Below are positions 8,587 through 18,095 of a DNA stretch of 64,000 nt, piece after piece (within the stretch, counting starts at the first letter, position 1; each line of letters starts with the position of its first letter). Origin of the DNA: Micromonospora cremea (lineage in GTDB: Bacteria > Actinomycetota > Actinomycetes > Mycobacteriales > Micromonosporaceae); assembly GCF_900143515.1 (NCBI RefSeq), contig NZ_FSQT01000002.1:434001-498000 (forward strand). Reading direction: 5' to 3'. Made by a program: the position numbers and the translations under genes. Below the pieces are notes generated by a model that worked only from the letters and a program-made list of their open reading frames with translations, searched no databases and was not told where the DNA came from.

Positions 8587-10200
8587 GTGCTGGTGTCTGT
8601 GCTGCGGGTACCGCAACCCGTCCGGCGGTCGCGGCTGCCCGAAATCCTCACCGTGCCCGCCATCGCCGCGGGTGTCGGCTATCGCCTCGGTCTGCTGGGC
8701 CACGCCGCGCCGCCGACGAACAGCGACGAGGCCACCATGGGGTTGGCCGCGCTGCACATCGCCCGGGGTGCGGGCTTTCCGGTCTGGTTCTACGGCCAGC
8801 AGTACATGGGCACGCTGGAGGCGTACCTGGCCGCACCGGTGTTCGCCCTGACCGGCGGGCCGTCGCTGCTCGGCCTGCGGCTGCCCATGCTGGCGCTGTA
8901 CACGCTGTTCCTGCTGCTGGCCTGGCGGTTGACACTACGGCTGACCGGGGACTGCTGGTTCGGGCTGCTGGTGGTGGCGCTGCTCGCCCTAGGCTCCGAC
9001 CGGGTGGTCAAGAACCAACTGATCGCCGGCGGCGGCTATCCCGAGATGAACGTGGCCGGGGTGGCGCTCGCCCTGCTCGCCCTGGATCTGGCCGCCGGAC
9101 GGCCAAGGCGGCGGCTGGTGTGCTGGGCCGCGTGGGGGTTCCTGGCCGGCCTGATGCTCTGGGTCGACCCGCTGGCGCTACCGTACGTCCTCGCCACCGG
9201 CGCGGTGCTGGTCGCGTTCTGCCGTCGGGAACTTCGCGGAACGGCTGGCGCGCTGCTCGGGGCTGCCGCCGCGTTGGGGGCGGCCCCGCTGCTGGCGCAC
9301 AGCCTGCTGACCGGACGGAACCCGCTGCACGCGGTGCTCGCCGCCAGCGGGGCGGACGCCACCGCGGGCTGGGCGGAGCGGCTGCACGGCGGGCTGCTGC
9401 TCGGCCCGCCGCTGGGCATGGGCTTCTGCGCGCCCGGGCGGTGCGCCACCTGGCAGCTGTGGTGGGCGCTCGCCCTGCCGGTGCTGCTGGCCATCGCCGC
9501 CGGCACCGCCTGGCGGGTGATGCGCCGACCGCCCACCGCACCGGGGGCCGGCCCACCGCACCGGGTCGCGGCGGCGATGCGGCTGGCTCTGGTGCTGGCC
9601 GCGGTGGCCACCCTCGGCGCGTACACCATGAGCAGCGCCGCCGGGCTCACCCCGGTGGAGAGTTCCCGCTACCTGTCCTGCCTGCTCATCTCCCTGCCGG
9701 CGCTGCTCTGGCCGCTGTGGACGGCGGCCCAGCAACGAGGCGGGTGGACGGTGGCCCGGCACCCGGGCGGGTGGACGATCGCCCGGCCGGTCGCGCTGGT
9801 CGTGCTCGCCGCCACGGTGGGCACCGCCGGCCACGCCACCTGGCGCTCGGCGCAGACCGCCCCGGCGACCCGGGCCGCCGAGGCCCGGCACGCCGAGCTG
9901 GTGACCACCCTGCGGCAGCTCGGCGTACGACAGGTACGCGCCGGCTACTGGACCTGCAACCGGCTCACCTTCGCCAGCGCGGAGGAGGTGGTCTGCGCGG
10001 TCGTCGACGACACGCTGCGCCCCGGCTTCGACCGCTACCCCGCGTACCGCCGGGAGGTGGAGAGTGCGGCGGCGCCGGCCTGGGTCGCGCCGGCCGGATC
10101 GCCGCTGGCGGCCCGGCTCGACGAACGGCTGGACGCCGCCCCAGGCAGCCTGGACCTGGTCACCCTCGACGGCTGGCGGATCTACCTGTCGCGCGCCTGA
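8587..10200 (+). CDS. polytopic membrane protein, GT39-like
   Basis: About 537 residues with ten or more membrane segments. The first lumenal loop contains NSDEATMGLAALHIARG, the acidic loop typical of GT-C/ArnT-PMT-like enzymes, followed by FPVWFYGQQYMGTLE. The C-terminal 150 residues are mostly soluble. Substrate unknown; it may attach a sugar to a lipid carrier or cell-wall glycan. The start is uncertain: GTG codons lie at 8587, 8593 and 8599, none with a good Shine-Dalgarno sequence, and a TTG at 8560 extends the frame. It interrupts the lipA-DUF4191-glnA order usual in Actinobacteria. Confidence 0.65.
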   Translation: MLVSVLRVPQPVRRSRLPEILTVPAIAAGVGYRLGLLGHAAPPTNSDEATMGLAALHIARGAGFPVWFYGQQYMGTLEAYLAAPVFALTGGPSLLGLRLPMLALYTLFLLLAWRLTLRLTGDCWFGLLVVALLALGSDRVVKNQLIAGGGYPEMNVAGVALALLALDLAAGRPRRRLVCWAAWGFLAGLMLWVDPLALPYVLATGAVLVAFCRRELRGTAGALLGAAAALGAAPLLAHSLLTGRNPLHAVLAASGADATAGWAERLHGGLLLGPPLGMGFCAPGRCATWQLWWALALPVLLAIAAGTAWRVMRRPPTAPGAGPPHRVAAAMRLALVLAAVATLGAYTMSSAAGLTPVESSRYLSCLLISLPALLWPLWTAAQQRGGWTVARHPGGWTIARPVALVVLAATVGTAGHATWRSAQTAPATRAAEARHAELVTTLRQLGVRQVRAGYWTCNRLTFASAEEVVCAVVDDTLRPGFDRYPAYRREVESAAAPAWVAPAGSPLAARLDERLDAAPGSLDLVTLDGWRIYLSRA

Positions 10201-10221
10201 GGGTGGGCCGACCGCCGCCGG

Positions 10222-13200
10222 TCAGAGGGGTGCGGCGGGCTCGGCGAGCAGACCGAGACGGTGGGCCAGGGCCGCGGCCTCCCCCCGGTTGGTCACGCCC
10301 AGCTTCGCGATGATCCGGGACACGTGGACGCTGGCCGTCTTCGGTGAGATGAACAGCCGCTCGGCGATCCGGCTGTTGCTGTGCCCCTCGGCGACCAGCC
10401 GCAGCACCTCCCGTTCCCGCGAGGTCAGCAGGTCGACGCCGGGCCCCGCCTGGCCCGCGGCGCGCAGGCCGACCCGGCGGGCCAGGGTGGCGGCCGCCTC
10501 GGCCAGTGGGGTCGCGCCCAGCCGCCGGGCGATCTCGGTGGCCTCGGTGACCGCCGCCGCCACCTCGTCCCGCTCTCCGGCGGCGGCGGCCGCCTCGGCC
10601 AGCGCCAGCAACGCCCGGCCCAGCGGGTACGGCTGCCCGTCGGCCCGCCACGCGTCCACCGCCGCACGCCAGGACGGCAGCGCCCGGCCGGCGGTCGCGA
10701 GCAGGGCGGTGACCTGGGCGGCGTGCGCCCGCGCGGCCGGGTGCCGAGCGGGCAGGTCGGCGGCGAGCGCCGCGACGGCGGCCGCCAACTCGGGGTCCCC
10801 CACCCGGGCGGCGGTACGCGCGACGGCGCTGAGCACCGGCCAACCCTCGCGGGGCAGCTGCGGCAGGCTCTGATCGGCCAGCGCGACGCGGGCCGCCCGG
10901 ACCGCCTCGACCTTGTCGTCGGCGGCCAGCGCCGACTCGATGCCCAGCTCGTGCAGGGGCAGCCGGTGGTTCGGCCACAGGTAGGGCCGGCCGAGGAAGG
11001 CCAGCGCCCGGTCGACCAGCTCGTCGGCGCCCGGGTGGGCGCGGGCCAGCCGCAGCCCGGCGCCCAACTGGAGCCAGTGCAGCCCGGTGACGCCGGACAG
11101 GTCGATCCGGGCGGCCTCCGCGCACACCGCCTCCGCCTCATCCCACCGGCCCAGCGCGATCAGCGCCTCGGCCCGGTTGGACAGCAGGTACGCCCCGGTG
11201 GAGCGGCTGATCCCCACCCGCCGCGCCTCGGCCACGCCGGCCTCGGCCACCTGCGCGGACTCGGCGTAGCGGCCCAGCTCGCAGAGCACGTCCGATCGGT
11301 ACACCATGGCGATCACCAGGGCCTGCACGTCCCCGGCCTCGCGGGCGACGGACTCAGCCTGGTGCAGCTCCGCAAGCCCCCGCTCCAGGTCCCGCTCGCC
11401 GTGGCAGAGCAGGGCGATCCGCGTGGGCAGCAGGGCCACGTGCTCGTCGAGCGCCTCGGCGTCCGTGGCGGCCTCGGCGGCCACCCGGGCCGCCTGCTGC
11501 GGGTCGATCTTGACCAGGTGCGCGGCGATGTCGGCGAGCAGCCGGACCCGCTCCACGCCGGCCGGGCCGCCCGCCGCCAGCCGGTACGCCTCACCCAGCT
11601 CGCTGCTGCCGTCGCTCTTGCCGAGCAGGGCCAGCAGTCGACCCCGCTGGTCCAGCAAACGGGCGGCGCGCAGGGGCGCGGCGTCGGCGTCCACCTCGGC
11701 CAGCCCGGCCCGGGTCAGGGTGATCGCACGGCTGAAGTCGCCCGCCGTGACCGCGGCATCCAGGGTCTGCTCCAGCAGCGCCAGGTGGTCCATGCCGAGC
11801 CGGTCGGCGGCGTCGGGCACCAGTTCCCAGAGCTCCAGCACCCGTTCCAGCAGCCGGCGCTGCTCGGCGTAGGCGTACCGGTCGGCGGCGGCGCAGGCGG
11901 CGGCCCGCGCGGTGACCAGGGCCCGGGGGTGGTCGTGCGCGGCGTACCAGTGGTGGGCGATCTCGGCCGGGGCCCGGCCCTCGGCGACCAGGTGCGGCTG
12001 GGCCTCGATCGCCGCGGCGAACCGGGCGTGCAGCCGGGCGTGCTCGCCCGGCAGCAGCTCGTCGTGCACGGCCTCGCGCACGAGCGCATGCCGGAACTCG
12101 TAGTCGCCGTCCCGGGCCACCACCAGCTGGGCGGCGACGGCGGCGCGCAGCGCGTCCTCCAGCTCGGTCTCGGGCAGCCCGGCGACCTCGGCGAGCAGGT
12201 GGTGGGCGAAGCGGGTGCCGCCGGCCGCCGCGATCCGCAGCACCCGCTGGGCCGGCTCGGGCAGCCGGTCCACCCGGGCCAGCAGCAGGTCGCGCAACGT
12301 GTCGGGTAGCGCGGCGCAGCCGACGGGGTCGCCGGCGACGGTCAGCTCCTCGATGAAGAAGGGATTGCCCTGGGTGCGTTCGTGGATGTCGTCGACGGCG
12401 CGGGGGGCCGGCTCGGCGCCGAGGAGGTCGGCGAGGATCGCGGCGGTGCCGTCGCGGTCCAGCCGGCCCAGCTCGACCCGCTCGACGCCGCGGGCCCGGT
12501 CCAGCTCGGCCAGGAACGGGCGCAGCGGATGCCCGCGCTGCAACTCGTCCGTGCGGTAGGTGCTGACCAGCAGCAGCCGGCCCGGCCGGGCGGCCCGGAC
12601 CAGAAAACCGATCAGGTCACGGGTGGAGCGGTCCGCCCAGTGCAGGTCCTCGATCACCAGCACCAGCGGCCGGGCGTCGGCGAGCCGTTGGAACAGCTCG
12701 GCGACCAGGTCGAACAGGTAGCCGCGCGGGGCGTCGGTGAGCGGCGCGGCGCCCGGCGCGGCCAGCACCGCGGACACCCGGCCCAGCTCGGGCAGGAGCC
12801 GGGCGAACTCCGCCTCGTATCCGGCGAAGACCTCGGCGCCGTCGGCGCGCAGCACCGCGCGCAGGGCGGCGGCGAACGGGGCGAACGGCAGGCCGGCCTC
12901 GCCCAGCTCCAGGCACTGGCCGACCAGCACCCGGGCGCCGCCGTCTGTGGCCCAGCCCGCGAACTCCTCCAGCAGCCGGGTCTTGCCGACGCCCGCCTCG
13001 CCACCGACCAGCACGGTGCTGGCCTCCCCTGCCCGGGCCCGGGCCAGCGCGGCCCGCAGCGCGGCGATCTCGCGCTGGCGGCCGACGAGGACGGAGCTGG
13101 CGGCGCGTACGGTCACGGGGTCGAGCATGCCATGACGGGCCCGGCCGCCGGCCCCGCCGATCGGCTGGTGACCGAGCGGCGGGGACGGCGGCGGGGTGGG

Positions 13201-13230
13201 CGCAGCGGCGGGTGGGGCGATCGCCGTCAC
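10222..13230 (-). CDS. LAL-family LuxR transcriptional regulator with AAA ATPase
   Basis: About 1000 residues. The N-terminal ATPase has Walker A (GGEAGVGKTR) and Walker B (LVLVIEDLHWAD), followed by a long TPR-like alpha-helical middle. At the C-terminus is a GerE/LuxR helix-turn-helix (LTSREREVLRLVAEGHSNSR, then SPKTASVHVSRIIAKLGV). LAL proteins activate catabolic or secondary-metabolite operons in response to small ligands; the target here is unknown. The GTG at 13230 overlaps the stop of the upstream 56-residue gene as GTGA, which argues for coupled translation. An ATG at 13128 would skip a low-complexity Pro/Ala-rich leader and is the main alternative. Confidence 0.9.
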   Translation of the reverse strand: MTAIAPPAAAPTPPPSPPLGHQPIGGAGGRARHGMLDPVTVRAASSVLVGRQREIAALRAALARARAGEASTVLVGGEAGVGKTRLLEEFAGWATDGGARVLVGQCLELGEAGLPFAPFAAALRAVLRADGAEVFAGYEAEFARLLPELGRVSAVLAAPGAAPLTDAPRGYLFDLVAELFQRLADARPLVLVIEDLHWADRSTRDLIGFLVRAARPGRLLLVSTYRTDELQRGHPLRPFLAELDRARGVERVELGRLDRDGTAAILADLLGAEPAPRAVDDIHERTQGNPFFIEELTVAGDPVGCAALPDTLRDLLLARVDRLPEPAQRVLRIAAAGGTRFAHHLLAEVAGLPETELEDALRAAVAAQLVVARDGDYEFRHALVREAVHDELLPGEHARLHARFAAAIEAQPHLVAEGRAPAEIAHHWYAAHDHPRALVTARAAACAAADRYAYAEQRRLLERVLELWELVPDAADRLGMDHLALLEQTLDAAVTAGDFSRAITLTRAGLAEVDADAAPLRAARLLDQRGRLLALLGKSDGSSELGEAYRLAAGGPAGVERVRLLADIAAHLVKIDPQQAARVAAEAATDAEALDEHVALLPTRIALLCHGERDLERGLAELHQAESVAREAGDVQALVIAMVYRSDVLCELGRYAESAQVAEAGVAEARRVGISRSTGAYLLSNRAEALIALGRWDEAEAVCAEAARIDLSGVTGLHWLQLGAGLRLARAHPGADELVDRALAFLGRPYLWPNHRLPLHELGIESALAADDKVEAVRAARVALADQSLPQLPREGWPVLSAVARTAARVGDPELAAAVAALAADLPARHPAARAHAAQVTALLATAGRALPSWRAAVDAWRADGQPYPLGRALLALAEAAAAAGERDEVAAAVTEATEIARRLGATPLAEAAATLARRVGLRAAGQAGPGVDLLTSREREVLRLVAEGHSNSRIAERLFISPKTASVHVSRIIAKLGVTNRGEAAALAHRLGLLAEPAAPL

Positions 13231-13397
13231 CGGCGGTCGTCGCCGGTGCGTCGGGTCTGCTGACGCCGGCCCAGCCAGCTGCGGCCAGCGGGACGCGACA
13301 CGGACCGGGCGAGTCGTTCCGTCGCCGCCTCGGCGCGCAGCTCGGCGGCGTGGGTGTGGTGCAGGGTGAGCAGGAATTCTGCGTCGTTGCCGAACAT
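13227..13397 (-). CDS. small protein translationally coupled to the LAL regulator
   Basis: 56 residues starting MFGNDAEFLLTLHHTHAAEL. AAGGAG lies about 6 nt before the ATG, a clear ribosome site. The central helix is Ala/Glu-rich and the tail Arg-rich, with no membrane segment. The last bases overlap the LAL start (GTGA), so the small gene may serve to couple translation. I do not recognise a family. Confidence 0.55.
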   Translation of the reverse strand: MFGNDAEFLLTLHHTHAAELRAEAATERLARSVSRPAGRSWLGRRQQTRRTGDDRR

Positions 13398-13591
13398 CTC
13401 GGGCTCCTTCGTGGCGTGGTCATCGTTCTGTTGATGACTCTTCGCGCGAAGGCCCCACCCGGGCATGGGCACACCGCCTGATCTTCTGCCGCGCCACCCT
13501 CCTTACCCGCGGACCGCGGAGGCGTACGGCGACGTAAGGTACTCAGCCGGCCGGCACCCGGACGCGGATCAACGGGGCGGGCGGCGCCCAC

Positions 13592-13597
13592 TAGACT
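13592..13597 (+). promoter_or_regulatory. -10 element of leaderless promoter
   Basis: TAGACT, 7-nt spacer, ATG at 13605. Confidence 0.5.
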
Positions 13598-13604
13598 CTG
13601 CGAC

Positions 13605-14291
13605 ATGGCAAAGCCCCAGGAGAAGGTCTCGTTCGGCCAGCGGCTGAAGCAGATCGGGATGGTGTTCCAGTTCACCGCCAAGCAGGACCGGTGGTTCGCG
13701 CCGCTGGTCGCCGCCGCGGTGCTCATCCCGCTCGCCCTCACCGTGGTCGCGGTCATCCTCTGGAGCTGGATCTGGCTGCCGCTGGGCATCCTGTTCGCCC
13801 TGCTCGCAGTGCTGATCGTGCTGAACCTGCGGTCCAACAAGGCGATGATGAACGCCGCCGAGGGGCAACCCGGCGCGGCGGCGCAGATCATGGAGAACAT
13901 GCGGGGCGACTGGCGGGTGACCCCGGCCGTCAGCTCCACCACCCAGATGGACATGGTCCACCTGGTGATCGGCCGGCCGGGCGTGATCCTGCTGGCCGAG
14001 GGCAACCCGCAGCGGGTGCGTGGCCTGCTCGGGCAGGAGAAGCGGCGGCTGGCCAAGGTGATCGGCTCCGCTCCGCTGCACGACTACGTGATCGGGCAGC
14101 AGGAGGGCGAGCTGCCGATCCGCAAGCTGCGGACCACGCTGCTGCGGCTGCCCCGGGCGCTCAGCGGCAAGGACGTCAACTCGCTGGACAAGCGGCTCAA
14201 GGCGCTCACGGCCCGGCCGCAGATGCCCAAGGGCGCGATCCCGAAGAACATGCGACCGCCGGGCGGTTCCTTCCGCCAGTCGCGGCGCTGA
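13605..14291 (+). CDS. DUF4191 family membrane protein
   Basis: 228 residues. Two adjacent membrane segments (about 33-54 and 57-74) are followed by a cytoplasmic basic domain with VHLVIGRPGVILLAEG and a Lys/Arg-rich tail. This matches the DUF4191 protein that sits between lipA and glnA in many Actinobacteria; its function is not known. Leaderless promoter TAGACT 7 nt upstream. Convergent with the RDD gene. Confidence 0.85.
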   Translation: MAKPQEKVSFGQRLKQIGMVFQFTAKQDRWFAPLVAAAVLIPLALTVVAVILWSWIWLPLGILFALLAVLIVLNLRSNKAMMNAAEGQPGAAAQIMENMRGDWRVTPAVSSTTQMDMVHLVIGRPGVILLAEGNPQRVRGLLGQEKRRLAKVIGSAPLHDYVIGQQEGELPIRKLRTTLLRLPRALSGKDVNSLDKRLKALTARPQMPKGAIPKNMRPPGGSFRQSRR

Positions 14292-14359
14292 CCCCCGCGA
14301 CGTACGCCTCGAAGAGCCGGAGCCCCTACGGGCCCGGCTCTTCCGCGTTGGGGTGGCAG

Positions 14360-14758
14360 TCAGCGGCGGGGTGCGTCGACGATGACCGCGTCGGTGAGCC
14401 GGTCGTGCAGGCCGCGACGGTGCTCGTCCATGATCAGCGCGGGGACGACGAGGGCCAGCAGCAGACCCCGGCCCAGCCCCCGGAGCAGCCCGATCCGGCC
14501 GCCGTCGTGCCAGTTCACGCAGCGGACCTTGGTGATGTACATGCCCGGCGTCTGGGCGAACAGGCCGAGGAAGAAGCCGTACAGCAGGATCAGCACCAGC
14601 ACGGGGGCCCAGCCGTCGCGCACCGGGTCGGCGAAGATGTTGGCCACCAGCAGGCACAGCACCCAGTCGATGATCAGCGCCCCGAACCGCCGACCCAGGC
14701 TCGGTGGAGTGAAGGTGGGATCGGTGGCCGGCGCTGCCGGGGCCTGCGGGTTGGTCAC
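14360..14758 (-). CDS. RDD family membrane protein
   Basis: About 132 residues. A proline/alanine-rich N-terminus is followed by the RDD signature GRRFGALIIDWVLCLL, further membrane segments, and the typical GMYITKVRCVN and RGLHDRLTDAVIVDA blocks. Members sit beside glnA in Actinobacteria and are suspected transporters or membrane adaptors. GTG at 14758 chosen; a TTG at 14767 is possible. Divergent from glnA. Confidence 0.85.
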   Translation of the reverse strand: MTNPQAPAAPATDPTFTPPSLGRRFGALIIDWVLCLLVANIFADPVRDGWAPVLVLILLYGFFLGLFAQTPGMYITKVRCVNWHDGGRIGLLRGLGRGLLLALVVPALIMDEHRRGLHDRLTDAVIVDAPRR

Positions 14759-14922
14759 AGCGGTCAAGGGTATCCGTGTCGGGATCGGGCCTTCCGGGTG
14801 CCGCCACCGCGCGCGCTAAATCGGGCCAATAGCATCAAATGTCATTACAATGGCATAGCCGGTACGGCGTTCGCGGCGAACCCGGAGCGCTGGAGGAGCG
14901 TGGATGACGCTCCGCGAGGGAC

Positions 14923-14949
14923 GTAACACGGTAGAAACACCGGGGACAC
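14923..14949 (+). promoter_or_regulatory. GlnR operator upstream of glnA
   Basis: GTAAC (14923-14927), 6 nt, GAAAC (14934-14938), 6 nt, then GACAC (14945-14949). This is the 11-bp-periodic GTnAC-N6-GAAAC box of the actinobacterial nitrogen regulator GlnR, about 70-95 nt before the glnA start. A weaker pair ATGTCAT/ATGGCAT with the same 11-bp period is at 14839-14856. Confidence 0.75.
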
Positions 14950-15018
14950 GGCCGGGCAACCCCCTGGCCATAGCGTCGCCAGAAGCCTAGCCACCCCGTG
15001 GACGTGCCAGGAGGACGT

Positions 15019-16443
15019 GTGTTCGCCAATCCCGAGGAACTGCTGCGATACCTCAAGAACGAGGACGTGAAGTTCGTCGACGTTCGTTTCTGTGACCTGC
15101 CCGGCGTGATGCAGCACTTCAACCTGCCGGTCGAGTCCGTCAACGACGACCTGTTCACCGACGGCCTCGCGTTCGACGGCTCATCGATCCGCGGTTTCCA
15201 GGCGATCCACGAGTCGGACATGCTCCTGCTCCCGGACGTCGCCACCGCGTTCATCGACCCGTTCCGGGCGCAGAAGACCCTCGCGTTGAACTTCTTCATC
15301 CACGACCCGTTCACCCGCGAGGCCTACAGCCGCGACCCCCGCAACGTCGCCAAGAAAGCCGAGGCGTACCTCGCCGCCAGCGGCATCGCCGACACCGCCT
15401 ACTTCGGCGCCGAAGCCGAGTTCTACATCTTCGACTCCATCCGCCACGAAACCTCCGCGCACCAGTCGTTCTACTACATCGACTCCATCGAGGGCGCCTG
15501 GAACACCGGCCGCGAGGAGCCCGGCGGCAACCGCGGCTACAAGACCGCCTACAAGGGCGGCTACTTCCCCGTCCCCCCGGTCGATCACTACGCCGACCTA
15601 CGCGACTCGATCGTGCGCCGCCTGGTCGACTCCGGCTTCACCGTGGAACGCTCACACCACGAAGTCGGCACCGCCGGCCAATCCGAGATCAACTACCGGT
15701 TCTCCACGCTGCTGCACGCCGCCGACCAACTCCAGCTGTTCAAGTACATCGTGAAGAACGAAGCCTGGGCCAACGGCAAAACCGCCACGTTCATGCCCAA
15801 GCCACTGTTCGGTGACAACGGCTCGGGCATGCACACCCACCAGAGCCTCTGGCTCAACGGCGAACCCCTGTTCTACGACGAGACCGGCTACGCCGGCCTG
15901 TCCGACATGGCCCGCTGGTACATCGGCGGCCTGCTGCACCACGCCCCGTCGCTGCTGGCCTTCACCAACCCGACGATCAACTCCTACCGCCGTCTGGTGC
16001 CGGGCTTCGAGGCGCCGGTCAACCTGGTCTACTCCCAGCGCAACCGCTCGGCCTGCACCCGCATCCCGGTCACCGGCGCCAACCCGAAGGCCAAGCGGGT
16101 CGAGTTCCGCGTCCCGGACCCGTCAGCGAACGTCTACCTGGCCTTCTCGGCGATGATGATGGCCGGCCTGGACGGCATCAAGAGCAAGATCGAACCACCC
16201 ACGCCGATCGACAAGGACCTCTACGACCTCCCACCCGAGGAGTGGGGCGACGTCAAGCAGGTGCCGGGCTCGCTGCCGGCGGTGCTCGACTCGCTCGAGG
16301 CCGACCACGACTACCTGCTCGACGGCGGCGTCTTCACCCCCGACCTGATCTCCACCTGGGTCGAGTGGAAGCGGGCCAACGAGGTCGACCCGGTGCGCCT
16401 GCGCCCGACCCCGCACGAGTTCGCCATGTACTACGACTGCTGA
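15019..16443 (+). CDS. glnA: glutamine synthetase type I
   Basis: 474 residues. It makes glutamine from glutamate, ammonia and ATP as a cytoplasmic dodecamer. The GTG at 15019 is chosen because AGGAGG lies at 15009-15014 and the product then starts [12 protein letters not shown] as in actinobacterial GlnA1; an in-frame GTG at 14998 would add 7 residues. Visible signatures are [11 protein letters not shown], the metal/glutamate site ([11 protein letters not shown]), the ATP-site region [12 protein letters not shown] and the Tyr-adenylylation loop [10 protein letters not shown] with Y402. GlnE (21235-24273) is the expected modifier of Y402. Transcription is likely controlled by GlnR at 14923-14949. 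Confidence 0.97.
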   Translation: MFANPEELLRYLKNEDVKFVDVRFCDLPGVMQHFNLPVESVNDDLFTDGLAFDGSSIRGFQAIHESDMLLLPDVATAFIDPFRAQKTLALNFFIHDPFTREAYSRDPRNVAKKAEAYLAASGIADTAYFGAEAEFYIFDSIRHETSAHQSFYYIDSIEGAWNTGREEPGGNRGYKTAYKGGYFPVPPVDHYADLRDSIVRRLVDSGFTVERSHHEVGTAGQSEINYRFSTLLHAADQLQLFKYIVKNEAWANGKTATFMPKPLFGDNGSGMHTHQSLWLNGEPLFYDETGYAGLSDMARWYIGGLLHHAPSLLAFTNPTINSYRRLVPGFEAPVNLVYSQRNRSACTRIPVTGANPKAKRVEFRVPDPSANVYLAFSAMMMAGLDGIKSKIEPPTPIDKDLYDLPPEEWGDVKQVPGSLPAVLDSLEADHDYLLDGGVFTPDLISTWVEWKRANEVDPVRLRPTPHEFAMYYDC

Positions 16444-16478
16444 GCTGCCTACGACTGCTGAACAGTCGCTCGATCACC

Positions 16479-16516
16479 GGCCGGGCCGGCTCCGCGATCG
16501 CGGAGCCGGCCCGGCC
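16479..16516. terminator. perfect palindromic terminator after glnA
   Basis: A 38-bp perfect palindrome centred on GATC (left arm GGCCGGGCCGGCTCCGCG), about 36 nt after the glnA stop and before the convergent mannosyltransferase gene. Confidence 0.8.
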
Positions 16517-16527
16517 CCCTTCTCTGG

Positions 16528-16584
16528 TGATCATGAAGTTGGCGGGCCTTTCAGAGATCGACAGCGCCGCCAAGCTCCTGATCA
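16528..16584. repeat. imperfect hairpin repeat, TGATCATGAAGTTGGCGG type
   Basis: TGATCATGAAGTTGGCGG (16528-16545) pairs 15 of 18 positions with 16567-16584. The right arm touches the stop codon of the next gene. It looks like a dispersed intergenic element rather than a plain terminator, since a strong terminator is already present beside it. Confidence 0.5.
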
Positions 16585-18081
16585 GCGCGGCCGGGGACGC
16601 CGAACCCGGGCGCGCAGGAGGGTCACGAGCACGGCCAGGAGCAGGGCGGTCATCGCCACGGCGCCGGGGGCCTTCGTGAAACGGGCCAGGTTGGTGCCGT
16701 CGGGCAGGGCGAGAAAGGCCGCCACCGCCGCCGGTAGCGCGAACCACGCCGCCCGGGTGGGTGTGAGCGCGAGCAGCGCCAGCGGCCAGGTCGCGTACCA
16801 GGGGTGGAAGACCGGGGACAGGACGACGGTGGCGACCAGCGCCAGCGCCGCGCCACGCAGCGCCACCCGAGGGCCCGTCACCTCGGCCCGGGTCACCCGC
16901 TGGCGGGCGCCGTTCACCGCGCGCAGCACCCGCCAGGCCCGCCACCAGAGCCCCACCAGCACCCCGGCGAGCACCAGCAGCGCGACCGCCCGGACCACCG
17001 GCACCGCCTCCGGGGCACGGCCGATCAGCGCGCCGGCGTAGTCCACCACCAGACCGACCGCGGTGGGCGGCGACGTCCACTGCTCGGAGTCGCCGCTGTG
17101 GATCAACCCACCCACCCAGCCGAACCCGAGACCGGACAGCGCCGAGGTGACCAGCAGCGCACCCAGCACCCCACCGGCCAGCCACCCGCCGTCGCGCAGC
17201 AACGCCCGTACGGTGTACCGGCCGTGCACCGCGGCCAGCGCGGCGAACGGCGCCACCACCACGGCGCTGGCCTTCACCGTCACCGCCAGCCCGAGCAGCG
17301 CCCCGGCGAGCAGCAGCGCCGCAGGCCGGCCCGGCCGCCGAATCACCACCAGCAGCCCGCCCAGCAGCAGGCCCAGCATCACCGCGTCGTTGTGCGCCCC
17401 AGCCACCAGGTGCACCCCGACCAGCGGGCTGGCCAGCGCCAGCCAGGCGGCCCGTCGGGTCGGCACCCCGGCCGCGCGGGCCAGCCCGGGCAGACAGAAC
17501 GCGGCCAGCAGCAGCCCCGCCACCGCGATCACCCGCAGCAGCACGATCGCGCCGGCCAGGCCGCCGCCGAGGCCGACCGCGAGCGCCGCGAGCAGCACGA
17601 AGACCGGTCCGTACGGGGCGGGGGTGTCCCGCCAGATCGGCGCCACCGCGTCCAGCCACGGGCAGCCCGCCGCCGCCACCGGAGTCGCGTACGGGTCGAG
17701 GCCGTGCCCGTACGTCCAGCCCTGGCAGGCGTACGAGTACACGTCCCGGCTGCCCAACGGCGGCGTGAGCAGCAGCGGCAACGCCCACAGGCCGGCGGTG
17801 GCGTACGCCCACCGGGTCGACGGCGTACCCCCGCGCAGCGACCACCACGCCCCGACAAGCAGTGCGGTGCCGAACAGCCAGCAGGTCAGCGTCGCCGGGC
17901 CGCCCGGGGAGCGCCAGATCGACACTGGCGTCGCGCCCAGCGGGGCGTCGGGCAGCGCCCCGCCGAGGTACCCGGCGACGGCGAGCAGGACCGCGCCGGC
18001 CAGGCCGCCGTACCGGGCGACGCGCGCCGTCCGCGGACCGGCGGACGGCGGTGGGGCGGTGGCGGCGCCGGGAACGGTCAC
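16582..18081 (-). CDS. polyprenol-phosphate-mannose-dependent mannosyltransferase (MptA/B-like)
   Basis: 499 residues, about 12 membrane segments. The early loop SRDVYSYACQGWTYGHGLDP is the GT-C signature of the alpha-1,6-mannosyltransferase family that builds lipomannan-type glycolipids outside the membrane. APIWRDTPAPYGP and AGAHNDAVMLG are further family blocks. GTG start with GAGGAAAGG about 7 nt upstream. It lies 14 nt after a paralogue (18096-19505) that shares its layout and many motifs, so the pair is a tandem duplication and probably an operon. Confidence 0.85.
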   Translation of the reverse strand: MTVPGAATAPPPSAGPRTARVARYGGLAGAVLLAVAGYLGGALPDAPLGATPVSIWRSPGGPATLTCWLFGTALLVGAWWSLRGGTPSTRWAYATAGLWALPLLLTPPLGSRDVYSYACQGWTYGHGLDPYATPVAAAGCPWLDAVAPIWRDTPAPYGPVFVLLAALAVGLGGGLAGAIVLLRVIAVAGLLLAAFCLPGLARAAGVPTRRAAWLALASPLVGVHLVAGAHNDAVMLGLLLGGLLVVIRRPGRPAALLLAGALLGLAVTVKASAVVVAPFAALAAVHGRYTVRALLRDGGWLAGGVLGALLVTSALSGLGFGWVGGLIHSGDSEQWTSPPTAVGLVVDYAGALIGRAPEAVPVVRAVALLVLAGVLVGLWWRAWRVLRAVNGARQRVTRAEVTGPRVALRGAALALVATVVLSPVFHPWYATWPLALLALTPTRAAWFALPAAVAAFLALPDGTNLARFTKAPGAVAMTALLLAVLVTLLRARVRRPRPR

Positions 18082-18095
18082 CGGCGCACCTTTCC

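Noticed and set aside
10381..12309. Open frame of about 640 codons antisense to the LAL regulator
   Set aside because: Shadow of a real gene; low-complexity product, no start signals.
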